A DNA stretch of 64,000 nucleotides from Bacteroides sp. M10 (lineage in GTDB: Bacteria > Bacteroidota > Bacteroidia > Bacteroidales > Bacteroidaceae): contig NZ_CP060488.1 in NCBI RefSeq assembly GCF_014334015.1, positions 1,012,501 to 1,076,500 of the forward strand. The letters are read 5' to 3'. Shown one piece after another: positions 44,257 to 54,094 of this stretch; within the stretch, counting starts at the first letter, position 1, and each line of letters opens with the position of its first letter. The notes beneath the pieces were generated by a model, which worked only from the letters and a program-made list of their open reading frames with translations, searched no databases and had not been told where the DNA came from. The position numbers were made by a program, and so were the translations under genes.

Positions 44257-47200
44257 TTAGAAATTCAGGTCAACTCCAAACATTACAGAACGCATAGCCG
44301 GATAACGCAGGCCGGTGTTCGTATTTAATTCCGGATCCCATAGTTTGAAAGGAGAGAAACAAAATAAGTTATTGCCACTCACGTAAAAACGAATAGCTTT
44401 GGAATGTATCTTATCAGTTACAAATTGCGGTAAAGTATATCCAAGTTCCAGCGTTTTCAAACGCATAAAACGCATATTCTTTTTCCACCATGTGGAATTC
44501 CGGTAATTCTGTCTATTAGGCTCCTCCGTCAGTCTCGGCCAAAAGACATCTTGAGCAGGGTTCTCTTCTGTCCATCTGTCGTTATAATTAGAGTAAATAT
44601 TCCCTTGCAATGTTTGTCCGCTACCCGGAATGAAATACGTAGTTCCACCAATCACACGATAAGTATCACCTGTTCCCTGGAAGAAGAAATTCAAATCCCA
44701 GTTTTTGTAGCTCACATTACCTCCGAAACCATAAACAATACGCGGGTCTACCGTTCCACCAATGTATCCTTCATCCGCATCAGTGATAATGCCATCGCCA
44801 TTCATATCTATATATTTGATATCACCGGGACGTACTTTTGAAGCTCCAACGTCCTGTGTCGGTATACCGAATTTCAAATTACCATTCGCATCGAAATCAT
44901 CTTCTGTAAACAATCTTTCTGCCTGCAATCCATACAAAGTATTTAATGAACGGCCTGTCAATCCTCTGTATGTACCTTTCACAGTTTCTGGCTCATCGTA
45001 TTCGTCCACCCTGTTGATAGCATATGTAAAATTAGAACGGAAACCTACAAACCAATCTTTATTAATTTGTTTATTATAGTTTAAGGAGAATTCCACACCG
45101 CGGTTAGTCACTTCACCAAAATTGGCCCAAGGATTAGTCAAGAATCCTGTCTGTGAAGGAATAATCTTACGCTGCATAAAGATATTGGTACGTTTTTCTT
45201 TGAAAACATCTACCTGTAATTCCAATTCATTCCATAATCCCAGTTCAAAACCAAGGTTCATTTTCAGAGCTGTTTCCCAGGTAAGATTTTCAACTCCAAC
45301 TTCTCCTTCTGAAATACCGGTACGACCAATCTGTCCTGTATCACCCCAGTTATACTTATCTGCATTGGTATTCAATGTTGTTATATAGGCAAAACGACGT
45401 CCTCCGATATCATCATTACCTACTTTTCCTATAGAACCTCTTAATTTCAATTTACTCAATGTATTTCTGAAACGATCCATGAAAGGTTCTTCAGACAATA
45501 ACCATCCAACTGCCACAGAAGGGAAAAAGCCGAAACGTTTACCTTTAGCAAAATTCTCTGAACCATTATATCCAAAGTTGAACTCCGTCACATAACGGCT
45601 ATCGAAAGTATAAGACAATCTACCCGCAATACCTTGTTTTCTATAAGGTTGTACACTACCATTATCATAACTTTGCTGATTATACAGGAACAATGCATCT
45701 ACGTCATGCTTTCCGAAAGTGCGAGCATACGTTAATGTTCCTTCAAAATAAACCCTCGAATTTCCATATTCCCCCTTATTTCCATGTCCCAAAGAGTCAT
45801 CTCCATATTTAAGTACAGAATGAATCAGATTACCTTCAATGTCACGTCCGGTAGCAATACTATGATAAGTAGCATCCTTTCCCCTTGTAATCGAACTCTG
45901 ATTCCAACGGTCGAAAGAAAAGGTTACTTTCGCTTTTAATCCCGGCGTGATCATCTTCAGATTCTGTTCAATAGCAAAGAGTGACTGAATCTGTGAAGCT
46001 GTAACTACGTCGTAACCTCGCTGTGTCACCGCTGCCCAAGGGTTCACATCATTAATAGCCATAATTGGAATAGTCCCATCTGAATAGCGGGCAGGATACA
46101 CGAAAGGAGAAGTTATAAACGCTCTATCAAAAGCATCGTCCGTACTAAATGCCTGCTTGCGGTGTGTTTGAAGGAACCCACCGACATTTAAACGCAGTAC
46201 TGTTGTCTTAGTCACATCCAAGTCAACATTCGCACGCATATTATAACGAGTTAGTTTCGTTCCTGTATCATAAGGCAAAGACTTATCCGTCTCCATGATT
46301 CCCTTCTCACCGAAATAAGAACCAACCAACGAATAGCGCAGGAAATCGGAACCACCTGATACAGTCAGATTCGCACGAGTAGAATAAGCATAATCCTTTG
46401 TTATTTCATCCAGCCAATTTACATCCGGATACAAATCTCTGTCATAACCATATCTCGTTCTGTCAATCTGCTCCTGACTGAAAGGCAAACGCGACTTATT
46501 CTCTGTTATTTCATTTATCAATGCCATATGATCGGCTGCCCCAATAAAATCCGGAAGTTTTGTCGGCTCTGCAATAGAATGTTCCACACGCAAATTGACA
46601 GAAGGAGCTCCTACTTTACCACGCTTCGTATTGATAACGATGACACCATTTGCACCACGCACACCATACATAGCACTCGCCGATGCATCTTTCAATACTG
46701 AGAAAGATTCAATTTCAGCAGGGTCTATGTTATTCAAGTCACGCTCGATACCATCTACCAACACTAACGGAGATTGTCCACCGGAGAAAGAAGCAATACC
46801 GCGAATCCAAAAATTCGAGGAATCGTAACCCGGTTCTCCCGAACGTTGAACCGCTATCACACCGGCAATCTGTCCTGCCAGATTATTAGACAAAGAGCGC
46901 GTGGCACCAACCTGTAACTTCTTAGGCTGTAATGTCTCGATAGAACCGATAACCGACATTTTCTTCTGACTACCATATCCAGTAACCACAACTTCATCCA
47001 AGGCTTCAATATCTTCTTCTAAAATTACGTCAAAGTTAATCTTACTTCCAACTTTTATTTGTTGAGTTTTGAAGCCAATATACGAAATCTCTATTACAGA
47101 ATTCTTTCCGGGTACATTCAAATAAAAATGTCCGTCCATATCCGTAATGACTCCAGTCCCTGTCTGTTCCAGTACACGTACATTTACACCAGGAAGAGGA

Positions 47201-47361
47201 TTCTTGTCCTTATCGGTTATCGTACCACTGATACGAATACCTTTCGCTTGCTCCGACATATTAGTCTTACCAGACATAGAAGAATGTTCCGGTAAAGCGG
47301 AGTTAGCGCTTGTTCCATAATACAACAACAAGCAAACAAACAATGCTTTCTTCAAGTCCAT
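44257..47361 (-). CDS. SusC family TonB-dependent outer-membrane transporter (SusC1)
   Basis: This 1034-residue protein has a signal peptide (MDLKKALFVCLLLYYGTSANS), an N-terminal carboxypeptidase-D-like domain (about 42-120, ISGTITDKDKNPLPGVNVRV) and a plug (LDEVVVTGYGSQKKMSV, FWIRGIASFSGGQSPLVLVDG, SVLKDASASAMYGVRGANGVIVINTKRG). A large barrel ends in MRSVMFGVDLNF. There is no STN domain, consistent with control by the hybrid two-component regulator at the head of the locus. It leads the transcript with SusD1, the SusE/F-like protein, the small lipoprotein, GH43 and GH31. A -7 box lies about 55 bp upstream. Confidence 0.95.
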   Translation of the reverse strand: MDLKKALFVCLLLYYGTSANSALPEHSSMSGKTNMSEQAKGIRISGTITDKDKNPLPGVNVRVLEQTGTGVITDMDGHFYLNVPGKNSVIEISYIGFKTQQIKVGSKINFDVILEEDIEALDEVVVTGYGSQKKMSVIGSIETLQPKKLQVGATRSLSNNLAGQIAGVIAVQRSGEPGYDSSNFWIRGIASFSGGQSPLVLVDGIERDLNNIDPAEIESFSVLKDASASAMYGVRGANGVIVINTKRGKVGAPSVNLRVEHSIAEPTKLPDFIGAADHMALINEITENKSRLPFSQEQIDRTRYGYDRDLYPDVNWLDEITKDYAYSTRANLTVSGGSDFLRYSLVGSYFGEKGIMETDKSLPYDTGTKLTRYNMRANVDLDVTKTTVLRLNVGGFLQTHRKQAFSTDDAFDRAFITSPFVYPARYSDGTIPIMAINDVNPWAAVTQRGYDVVTASQIQSLFAIEQNLKMITPGLKAKVTFSFDRWNQSSITRGKDATYHSIATGRDIEGNLIHSVLKYGDDSLGHGNKGEYGNSRVYFEGTLTYARTFGKHDVDALFLYNQQSYDNGSVQPYRKQGIAGRLSYTFDSRYVTEFNFGYNGSENFAKGKRFGFFPSVAVGWLLSEEPFMDRFRNTLSKLKLRGSIGKVGNDDIGGRRFAYITTLNTNADKYNWGDTGQIGRTGISEGEVGVENLTWETALKMNLGFELGLWNELELQVDVFKEKRTNIFMQRKIIPSQTGFLTNPWANFGEVTNRGVEFSLNYNKQINKDWFVGFRSNFTYAINRVDEYDEPETVKGTYRGLTGRSLNTLYGLQAERLFTEDDFDANGNLKFGIPTQDVGASKVRPGDIKYIDMNGDGIITDADEGYIGGTVDPRIVYGFGGNVSYKNWDLNFFFQGTGDTYRVIGGTTYFIPGSGQTLQGNIYSNYNDRWTEENPAQDVFWPRLTEEPNRQNYRNSTWWKKNMRFMRLKTLELGYTLPQFVTDKIHSKAIRFYVSGNNLFCFSPFKLWDPELNTNTGLRYPAMRSVMFGVDLNF

Positions 47362-47415
47362 AATATTAAATTTAAAAAACTCATAATAAATACTTTATCT
47401 CATATTAAGTGAGAG

Positions 47416-47423
47416 CAAAAGTA
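47416..47423 (-). promoter_or_regulatory. SusC1 promoter -7 box
   Basis: The minus strand reads TACTTTTG (TAnnTTTG). No TTTG is found 19-21 bp upstream, which would fit an activator-dependent PUL promoter. Confidence 0.5.
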
Positions 47424-47526
47424 GACAACTAATACAAAATGTAATAAAATAGATAGACCAATAATTAAAAAAAATCGTTCAAAATGAAATTAAAATATAA
47501 TTGAGATATCTTCTGACCTATTTCTG

Positions 47527-49557
47527 TCATTTTAAGAAATGTTCCGCACGCCCCGGAGTCAATAACTCCCACAAAGAAGCGACTGTCCATCCCGGTGCGA
47601 AGATATCGTTATAATACCCTTTCCCATTTTTACCATAATCCCAGTTGGTATGTTGAACGACTTCCGGATAAAAACCGGATTTGGCAATTCCACATAGATG
47701 CCCTTCATGAGGTAACAATTGGCGCATGGAAGTAGAAATCACCTCCGCGAAATGGGCAAAGCGTGGTTCTTTATATTCCTTTGACAACCATTGTAGTACC
47801 GAAGCAAATTCAAAAACAAACACATCAATATGGTTATTTTCTACAGAAACATTACCCCAACCACGAGTTTTTAGACCGATATCACCCAACATCTGACCTT
47901 GAGCAAAAGGAACGTCCCATACATAATACCATGACAATGCAAAATAAGCAGCCTTTCTTGTCAGGTCGGCATAATGACGATGCTCATCTCCTTTCGTTAT
48001 TAATGAAAGATAGTAAGTTGCTGTAGCAGCATAAAGAGAAGCCTCTTTATCTTCACAATTGGCATCGAGAGTAGATGAAAAATAGTCAGCTTTAGATATC
48101 AAGACTTTCTCCAGATAATCTGCTGTCCTTTTAGCACTGGCTAAATAACGTTTATCCTTAAAATATTTATATCCCATTATTAAAGGTAAAGTGGCCGAGG
48201 GTGTACTTCCTCCACTATTATCGACCACTGTAAAATCGTCGTGGAATTTACGGGGGAAACTACCATCTTCATGTTGTAACTGCAAAAGTATATCGAGCAT
48301 ATTTTTCATCTTTTGTTCCCATTCAGGATGACGACGGCCATTCTCCCTTTCATAAGCAAGAAAATGAAGCATAGCATAAACCCCTTCTGATTGACGACGA
48401 ATACTATGTACAGGATCTTCATACCCTCTATCAAAGTTTACCGATTCTTTAAAGAAACCAGCTTGTGTAAAGCCATTCTTCAAATAACTATCGAATACTT
48501 TCATACTGTTTTCTTTCAGATCCTCTCTGCCACATTGCCAACTATATTCCCAAGCATTGAATGCATTAAGGAGTACACGACCGATAAAACCGACTTCTGC
48601 CTGACCGTTACTCTGACAATCAGCAGTCCGCAAATGAATACCCGAATTAAAAGTCAACGAATTACCAGTCACCAGACTATTCACAAAAAAACGGCTCATA
48701 ACTTCTTTCATATCCTCTATAGAATAAGGAGTATCAACCGGAGCCGGAGCATAAGTGTCATAACTATACTCCCACGCATTCCGAATAAAATCAGAATAAT
48801 CATCAGCTTTATTCTCCAGAATCTCCCATGTCAGTAACATTGTTTCTCCTTTTTTCAGAAACTGAAAAGCCTCTACCGCCGGAGCCAATGTTAATTTTCG
48901 AATATAGCTTTTAGGTGCTTCACGGTAAGGAAAACCGAAAGAAAGTGTTGCCACTCCATTCTGATTTTCGAATCCAGTAAAACCTATTGAAGTTTTACCT
49001 GAAAGAATGATTTCTCCCTCTCGATGAGTAGACAAAACCTCATTAGTAAAATTGTCTATACGACTCACCGTCACAAAGCTTTTTTCCTTTTCTGAATAAA
49101 TACCTGTAAGAGGAGCACTCAATCTATCCTCACGCACCAACCAGCTGTCTGATGTATGAAATGAAGGTGCTTCCTTAGGAGATCGCAGATTGCGACGATA
49201 CCAGAACCCCGGCATATAGAACTGGCAATCATCATGATTAAAACCGGTTGACAACTGCTCGCTAAAATTAAAATAAACATCCTCTAATGCAGTCAGACTG
49301 ACATTGATACGTAACTTACCGTTCATATCCTCCATTTTCTGAGTTATTACCATCGGAATACCTTTGGAAGGTTCCAACAGATAAGATGAACGGTCATTCT
49401 TCAACTGCCGCATATCCAGCGAGTATTTTTCCGATTCATTTCCCGGTACTTTTAAGGAAATAGATGCTGAAATCTTTTCTGGAGTATAATTGACGGCTTC
49501 AACAGCCTCAACATATAACCCAATAAGTATTCCACAAAATAAGCATTTTAAATTCAT
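47527..49557 (-). CDS. Secreted (alpha/alpha)6-barrel-like protein, unassigned family
   Basis: This 676-residue protein has a signal peptide (ending YVEAVEA). The N-terminal ~270 residues are a beta-rich domain (YMPGFWYRRNLRSPKEAPSF). The rest consists of paired helices with aromatic-rich turns, as in (alpha/alpha)6 toroids (QSEGVYAMLHFLAYERENG, KMKNMLDILLQLQHEDGSFPRKFHDDF, SATLPLIMGYKYFKDKRYL, VENNHIDVFVFEFASVLQW). Acidic residues in HEDGSFPRKFHDDF and ENNHIDVF are candidate active-site residues. I do not recognise a GH or PL family. It lies between GH65 and SusC1 with its own -7 box, so it is probably an uncharacterised enzyme of this PUL. Confidence 0.72.
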   Translation of the reverse strand: MNLKCLFCGILIGLYVEAVEAVNYTPEKISASISLKVPGNESEKYSLDMRQLKNDRSSYLLEPSKGIPMVITQKMEDMNGKLRINVSLTALEDVYFNFSEQLSTGFNHDDCQFYMPGFWYRRNLRSPKEAPSFHTSDSWLVREDRLSAPLTGIYSEKEKSFVTVSRIDNFTNEVLSTHREGEIILSGKTSIGFTGFENQNGVATLSFGFPYREAPKSYIRKLTLAPAVEAFQFLKKGETMLLTWEILENKADDYSDFIRNAWEYSYDTYAPAPVDTPYSIEDMKEVMSRFFVNSLVTGNSLTFNSGIHLRTADCQSNGQAEVGFIGRVLLNAFNAWEYSWQCGREDLKENSMKVFDSYLKNGFTQAGFFKESVNFDRGYEDPVHSIRRQSEGVYAMLHFLAYERENGRRHPEWEQKMKNMLDILLQLQHEDGSFPRKFHDDFTVVDNSGGSTPSATLPLIMGYKYFKDKRYLASAKRTADYLEKVLISKADYFSSTLDANCEDKEASLYAATATYYLSLITKGDEHRHYADLTRKAAYFALSWYYVWDVPFAQGQMLGDIGLKTRGWGNVSVENNHIDVFVFEFASVLQWLSKEYKEPRFAHFAEVISTSMRQLLPHEGHLCGIAKSGFYPEVVQHTNWDYGKNGKGYYNDIFAPGWTVASLWELLTPGRAEHFLK

Positions 49558-49672
49558 GTAAATTCAATTAAATGAATCAGTAATAAAATAAATACTGGTT
49601 CTGTTAATACACTAATAATTCATTTTCAAACTTGAGCAACAGCTAATATTTTGTAGCCTGTGTGATACGCAA

Positions 49673-49680
49673 CAAAAGTA
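49673..49680 (-). promoter_or_regulatory. Promoter -7 box for the unassigned (alpha/alpha)6 gene
   Basis: The minus strand reads TACTTTTG, 116 bp upstream of the start codon at 49557, in the gap after GH65. Confidence 0.45.
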
Positions 49681-49796
49681 TGGAATTCTACCAGCTTAGG
49701 ATATTAAAAACAGGTCAATAAATGAAATTCCAGTCTCAATTTCCCTCCCAAAGTATACATCTTCTGACTCTTATTTACGCAACCGAAAAATTGAAC

Positions 49797-51806
49797 TCAT
49801 TTCTGAAGCCGGACATATGTTTTACCATTCGGTCCGACTCCTTTAACTACCAACTTCTTCCAATGTCCTGGCAATTTCGAAGGCAATTGTTTAATACCGC
49901 TATCTGTAATATCCAAACCACAAAAGCCATTGATTACAGCCTGCAAAAGTCCTCCCGCACCAGTTGAGAAATAAGGATTAGTACCTCCTGCACCTTCAGA
50001 AAGTACACCGAACGGAGGTAGCTGGTTGGGACGGAAGCTTTGCACAAATAATTCATAAGCCTTATCCCCTTCACCAAGGCGTGCATATTGCAAAGCCAAT
50101 ACAGAGAATGACATTGCGGGGCCTCCTTTGTCAATCTTTCCCTCATAATACTCCAAATCCTTACGAATTTCTTCCGGACGGGTAATCAGGTTTAATGGAT
50201 ATACCAGTAAATTAGCATCCGCCTGCTTGATAACCTGTCCATTATAACCATCATACTCCATAGTCACTCCATTTTCAAATTTGGGGATGCGCAACTTTGC
50301 TGCTATTTCTTTCCAAATTACTGGAGCTTTAACCCCACATATGGAAGCAGCTTTAGCAGCATCCTGTAATGCGCGTATAACAGTACCGTTCGTGAAGGCA
50401 TTATCATCACCCTCTGCGTATTCATCGGCACAAACCACATTACGAATCGAATAAGAACCATCGTCATTCTTTTCTACACGACTTACCCAAAATTCTGCCA
50501 CTTTCTCCATTAAAGGGAATCCTTCTTCACGCAACCATCGCTGATCGCCACTCATACAGTAATAATTCCAGGCCGCAATGGCGATATCAGCTGTGATATG
50601 ATGTTCAAAAGGACCAGTCAACGCCCAAGTCGGACACGCTTCTTCTCCTGCATCATCACTTTCCCAAGGAAACATAGCCCCATCATATCCATAACTTAAT
50701 GCTTTCTGGCAAGCAGCTTCCAGCCTATCTGTACGATAATCCATCATTGTTCGTGCAATGCCCTGATTCATAAAGAGCATAGGCGGATACATCCAAAATT
50801 CGGTATCCCAGAAAATATGCCCATTATATCCCTGTGAAGAAAGTCCAAAAGGAGGTATACTCAACCGACTTCCTTTGCGTGCATTGGAATACAGATTATA
50901 AAGTGCAAAACGCACAGTACGCTGTGCTTCATCATCCCCCTCAATCACAATATCACCTTTCCACATCTCGTTCCAGAGTTTCCGGTGCCCATCCATCAGA
51001 CGCATCAATCCCTCTTTCGCACCATAAATCACTTCACGGTCTGACTCATTGTATGGATCTATAAAATCACGTCCGGTACAAACAGCACCTAATAAAGTAA
51101 AAAAGAATTTCTCTCCTTTCTTTAATGAAATAGAAATCTGACCACTCCCATTATATTGTTGCTGCACACTGGAATTTTTATCATAAATAAATGCGGAAGA
51201 GGCTGAAACTTTTTGTTCGCGGTATTTTGATAAAGCCCAAGTACGCACTATTTTTATATCATTCCCATTAACATTCACATTGAGCAGTTTCGAACCTATA
51301 TTTTTATACTCATCAGGTACCTCAATAGGATTTGACACTGTCAAATACATATCCCCCAGTGCCGTAACCTCCACACGAACCAGTCCTGCATAAGGTAAAT
51401 TTCTTAGAGCACAGATGCTATAAGATACATCCGCTTTTCCATCACAAGTGAAGTGCGTATTATGGGTAGCCTCTTTCATATCTATACACTGTTCCCATCT
51501 CGAGATATTATCACCATTTACAGTCTGTCCATTAATTTGCATCTGCAAATTGAATGGATTGATTCCTCGTAAAACACGACTCACATCTTGAGGAGTAGCA
51601 GAATCAAAAACATGGTTTAGCATGACATGGCGAATAGAAAACGGTTCTTTCCACGGCAGGATACCAATCCCCCCATTGGCAACTGTTGCCCCGTAATAAG
51701 TTCCGTGATAATCAGTTGTCTGTATCTTCCACAAACTATCCTGTCCATTTGCCTTAATAGTGAGAGCTGATACCAGACAATAAAATACGATAAATAGATT
51801 TCTCAT
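49797..51806 (-). CDS. GH65 family glycoside hydrolase/phosphorylase
   Basis: This 669-residue protein has a signal peptide (MRNLFIVFYCLVSALTIKANG). The N-terminal beta-sandwich holds YYGATVANGGIGILPWKEPF, and the (alpha/alpha)6 catalytic domain has GYNGHIFWDTEFWMYPP. The general acid is E462 in CADEYAEGDDNAFTN. The segment IKQADANLLVYPL and GTNPYFSTGAGGLLQAVINGFCGL match GH65. Family activities are kojibiose, trehalose, maltose and nigerose phosphorylases, and a hydrolase branch that includes alpha-1,2-glucosidases and animal glucosylgalactosylhydroxylysine glucosidase. The signal peptide favours a hydrolase, since the periplasm is poor in phosphate-activated sugar uptake. It lies between two terminator or promoter signals, as a separate transcript. 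Confidence 0.87.
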   Translation of the reverse strand: MRNLFIVFYCLVSALTIKANGQDSLWKIQTTDYHGTYYGATVANGGIGILPWKEPFSIRHVMLNHVFDSATPQDVSRVLRGINPFNLQMQINGQTVNGDNISRWEQCIDMKEATHNTHFTCDGKADVSYSICALRNLPYAGLVRVEVTALGDMYLTVSNPIEVPDEYKNIGSKLLNVNVNGNDIKIVRTWALSKYREQKVSASSAFIYDKNSSVQQQYNGSGQISISLKKGEKFFFTLLGAVCTGRDFIDPYNESDREVIYGAKEGLMRLMDGHRKLWNEMWKGDIVIEGDDEAQRTVRFALYNLYSNARKGSRLSIPPFGLSSQGYNGHIFWDTEFWMYPPMLFMNQGIARTMMDYRTDRLEAACQKALSYGYDGAMFPWESDDAGEEACPTWALTGPFEHHITADIAIAAWNYYCMSGDQRWLREEGFPLMEKVAEFWVSRVEKNDDGSYSIRNVVCADEYAEGDDNAFTNGTVIRALQDAAKAASICGVKAPVIWKEIAAKLRIPKFENGVTMEYDGYNGQVIKQADANLLVYPLNLITRPEEIRKDLEYYEGKIDKGGPAMSFSVLALQYARLGEGDKAYELFVQSFRPNQLPPFGVLSEGAGGTNPYFSTGAGGLLQAVINGFCGLDITDSGIKQLPSKLPGHWKKLVVKGVGPNGKTYVRLQK

Positions 51807-51846
51807 ATAAAAAATAAGATATTTAATTTGTTAATGACATCCGGCA

Positions 51847-51854
51847 CAAAAATA
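51847..51854 (-). promoter_or_regulatory. GH65 promoter -7 box
   Basis: The minus strand reads TATTTTTG (TAnnTTTG), about 40 bp upstream of the GH65 start and just downstream of a terminator. Confidence 0.5.
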
Positions 51855-51932
51855 GGGCGTATCTGCCAATCATTAGGAAATAACTTGACCAAATGATGTG
51901 ACAAATAAACCAAAAGCGTACTAAAAATAATA

Positions 51933-51966
51933 TTTAAGCCAATTTTGTTACCAAAATTGGCTTAAA
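51933..51966 (-). terminator. Terminator between the first PUL enzyme gene and GH65
   Basis: TTTAAGCCAATTTTG and CAAAATTGGCTTAAA form a perfect 15-bp stem with a 4-nt loop. Read leftward it is followed by an AT-rich tract with TTTTT. It lies 27 bp past the stop of the upstream enzyme gene. Confidence 0.7.
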
Positions 51967-51992
51967 TCAAAAGACAGATTATTTTATCTTAT

Positions 51993-54002
51993 TTAAATGC
52001 GTACTTCAATCGTTTTTCCATTCGTAATCTTACTTCTTTTTACAATCTTATGATCCTTTTTTATCAGAACCAACAGTTTGTCATCTTTATCGCGCTTCAC
52101 CTCAATATCGAATATGGAACCAAATGCACAGATACGTTTCAATGACATCGTATTCCAACTTTCCGGTAGCTGCGGTGTCATCATAAAAGCATCCAATGCA
52201 ATGGGACGGATGCCGAACAACCCCTCGGTCATAATGCGACAATACAAAGCACTTTCTGTGGATAAATGCCTTTGGTTTCCCTCCGGCCACGCTTCCACTG
52301 CGTAAGGAACATGATCACCCAACAAACGAGTAGCAGAGTATTTATCCAAATATTCAGTAGCTATGTCTCTGGCACCACAAGAGTAAGCCCCCCGGAAAGC
52401 ATAGAGTGTAGAACGATCCCAATAAGTAGAAGTACCCGATTGAGTTAACAACCCATTCTCCATCCACAGTTTATCAGAGAATAGAGCCTCCACAGTACCT
52501 TTCGCCTGATCATAAATACCCATAGTCAGAGGAATACAAATCCATGAACGCAGCACTGTATTACCATCATAATAACGATAGGTATCATACCCCTCTACAT
52601 TACGGGCAAAATATGCATCAATATTCTTATAAAGTTCAGCAGCCCTATCCTGATAAGACTTTATCTGTCTATGTTCTTTTTTCAGCGCCTTTCCCAAATA
52701 AGCAGCTGAAATCAAGGCATCATAATATAATGAAGATGTACATAGATTGGCTTTTCCGGCAGGAAAACGATTTTCAAGTTCATCAGAATCAGATTTTACC
52801 ACCCCATCCGCATTCAGCTGGCGATGACAATATTCCAGACACCATTCAATCAGCGGCCACAATTTTTCAGCCTCATTGCGATTACCGGATGCCAAAGCAT
52901 AACGTGCTGCGCCATAGCCAACCATTGCTACATCACCACGATCACCCGCAACACCAAAACAATCAATCCCTTCTGCAATTATAGATGAAGGTAAAGGTTT
53001 ATACTCATCATTCATATAGCGCATAAACAAGCCGAATGAATCCATAGCCGAACGGTTTCCGGCTTGATAACCTAAATATGGAAAAAATGGATTGATATAT
53101 TCGGCCTGATCATTCGCCCATACAGCAGCATAATAAGCTTCCCCGCCAGGGCTTTGCATATATCCGCCTTTGGTATCGAATATGCTTTCCGAACCACGTA
53201 TCTTGGCAAAAGAAAACATAGTATTGATTACGTCACTCGGAGTCTCTAACACAAGGTTACCCTGTATCTGACTCAAAAATCTCCGACGTGCCAGAAGTTC
53301 ATTATTAACATCCAACGCCAACTCCTGATCATGTTTCTTATATCCTGCATAGATTACCTGAAACCAAGCCTTTTCTCCGGCTTTCAGTAAATAAGTACCA
53401 TCTTTTACCGGAGAAGAAAGGGTAGCCGTTAATGTATAACTGCCTTCCACTCCTTTTGCCTCATCAGTATAATAAAAAAGAGTGGTCGATGGGAGCTGAA
53501 CTGTCTGTGGGTGATCTGTCGTATTCTCCAACTCATATTTCTCACAGAAGGCCGGTTGTGACGTGGAAGGAAAAAGTGTACGTGTCAACGAAATCCCTCT
53601 AGTAGTATATACACTCTTTACAGTCATAATTCCATTCAGCGATACAGTCTCTACCTTTTCACCTACTAACGGCTGACCATTTACAAGGCATAAATGTGCC
53701 CAGTCTCCATTAAAATGATGCTGCAAACTACCATGGGTATCATTAGGGATAGTACGAAAAGTAGGTAAAACCATATTCCGGTCAATCACCCATTCACCAG
53801 CTTCATTAACACCATAGCGCAATACTGTTGAAACTTTCAGCCCACTCATTTCAATATGGTCATTATGCACACCATCCACTCTCCAGCAAATACTGTCAGG
53901 TGAAGTAATCACCCATCTCGTTATCTCACTGGCATTCAGAAAACTGGTATACAATCCAATTAGTAATAGTGTAAACCACAAAGTCTTTTGTCTGGTCATC
54001 AT
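51993..54002 (-). CDS. Secreted six-hairpin ((alpha/alpha)6) glycosidase-like protein
   Basis: This 669-residue protein has a signal peptide (LLLIGLYTSFLNASE). A beta-rich N-terminal half (about 25-245) is followed by a six-hairpin-type catalytic-looking domain: GGYMQSPGGEAYYAAVWANDQ, SSIIAEGIDCFGVAGDRGD, ADGVVKSDSDELENRFP, SYYDALISAAYLG-type helices, RYYDGNTVLRSWICIP and EAWPEGNQRHLSTESALYC. The layout resembles GH78, GH65 and GH15-type clan enzymes, but I cannot assign a family. Asp and Glu in WANDQAEY and KSDSDELENR are plausible catalytic candidates. It directly follows the regulator (92 bp) and ends at a terminator. Confidence 0.75.
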   Translation of the reverse strand: MMTRQKTLWFTLLLIGLYTSFLNASEITRWVITSPDSICWRVDGVHNDHIEMSGLKVSTVLRYGVNEAGEWVIDRNMVLPTFRTIPNDTHGSLQHHFNGDWAHLCLVNGQPLVGEKVETVSLNGIMTVKSVYTTRGISLTRTLFPSTSQPAFCEKYELENTTDHPQTVQLPSTTLFYYTDEAKGVEGSYTLTATLSSPVKDGTYLLKAGEKAWFQVIYAGYKKHDQELALDVNNELLARRRFLSQIQGNLVLETPSDVINTMFSFAKIRGSESIFDTKGGYMQSPGGEAYYAAVWANDQAEYINPFFPYLGYQAGNRSAMDSFGLFMRYMNDEYKPLPSSIIAEGIDCFGVAGDRGDVAMVGYGAARYALASGNRNEAEKLWPLIEWCLEYCHRQLNADGVVKSDSDELENRFPAGKANLCTSSLYYDALISAAYLGKALKKEHRQIKSYQDRAAELYKNIDAYFARNVEGYDTYRYYDGNTVLRSWICIPLTMGIYDQAKGTVEALFSDKLWMENGLLTQSGTSTYWDRSTLYAFRGAYSCGARDIATEYLDKYSATRLLGDHVPYAVEAWPEGNQRHLSTESALYCRIMTEGLFGIRPIALDAFMMTPQLPESWNTMSLKRICAFGSIFDIEVKRDKDDKLLVLIKKDHKIVKRSKITNGKTIEVRI

Positions 54003-54063
54003 ATCTTATAGTATTATTAAAATTTTCACACTTATAAATTATAAATCCTCAATATAACAGATG

Positions 54064-54089
54064 ATATAGAGTGAAATACAACTCTATAT
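54064..54089 (-). terminator. Weak hairpin after the regulator gene
   Basis: ATATAGAGT (54064-54072) pairs perfectly with ACTCTATAT (54081-54089), 6 bp past the regulator stop codon. It lacks a T-run, so termination is uncertain. Confidence 0.35.
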
Positions 54090-54094
54090 ATAAT

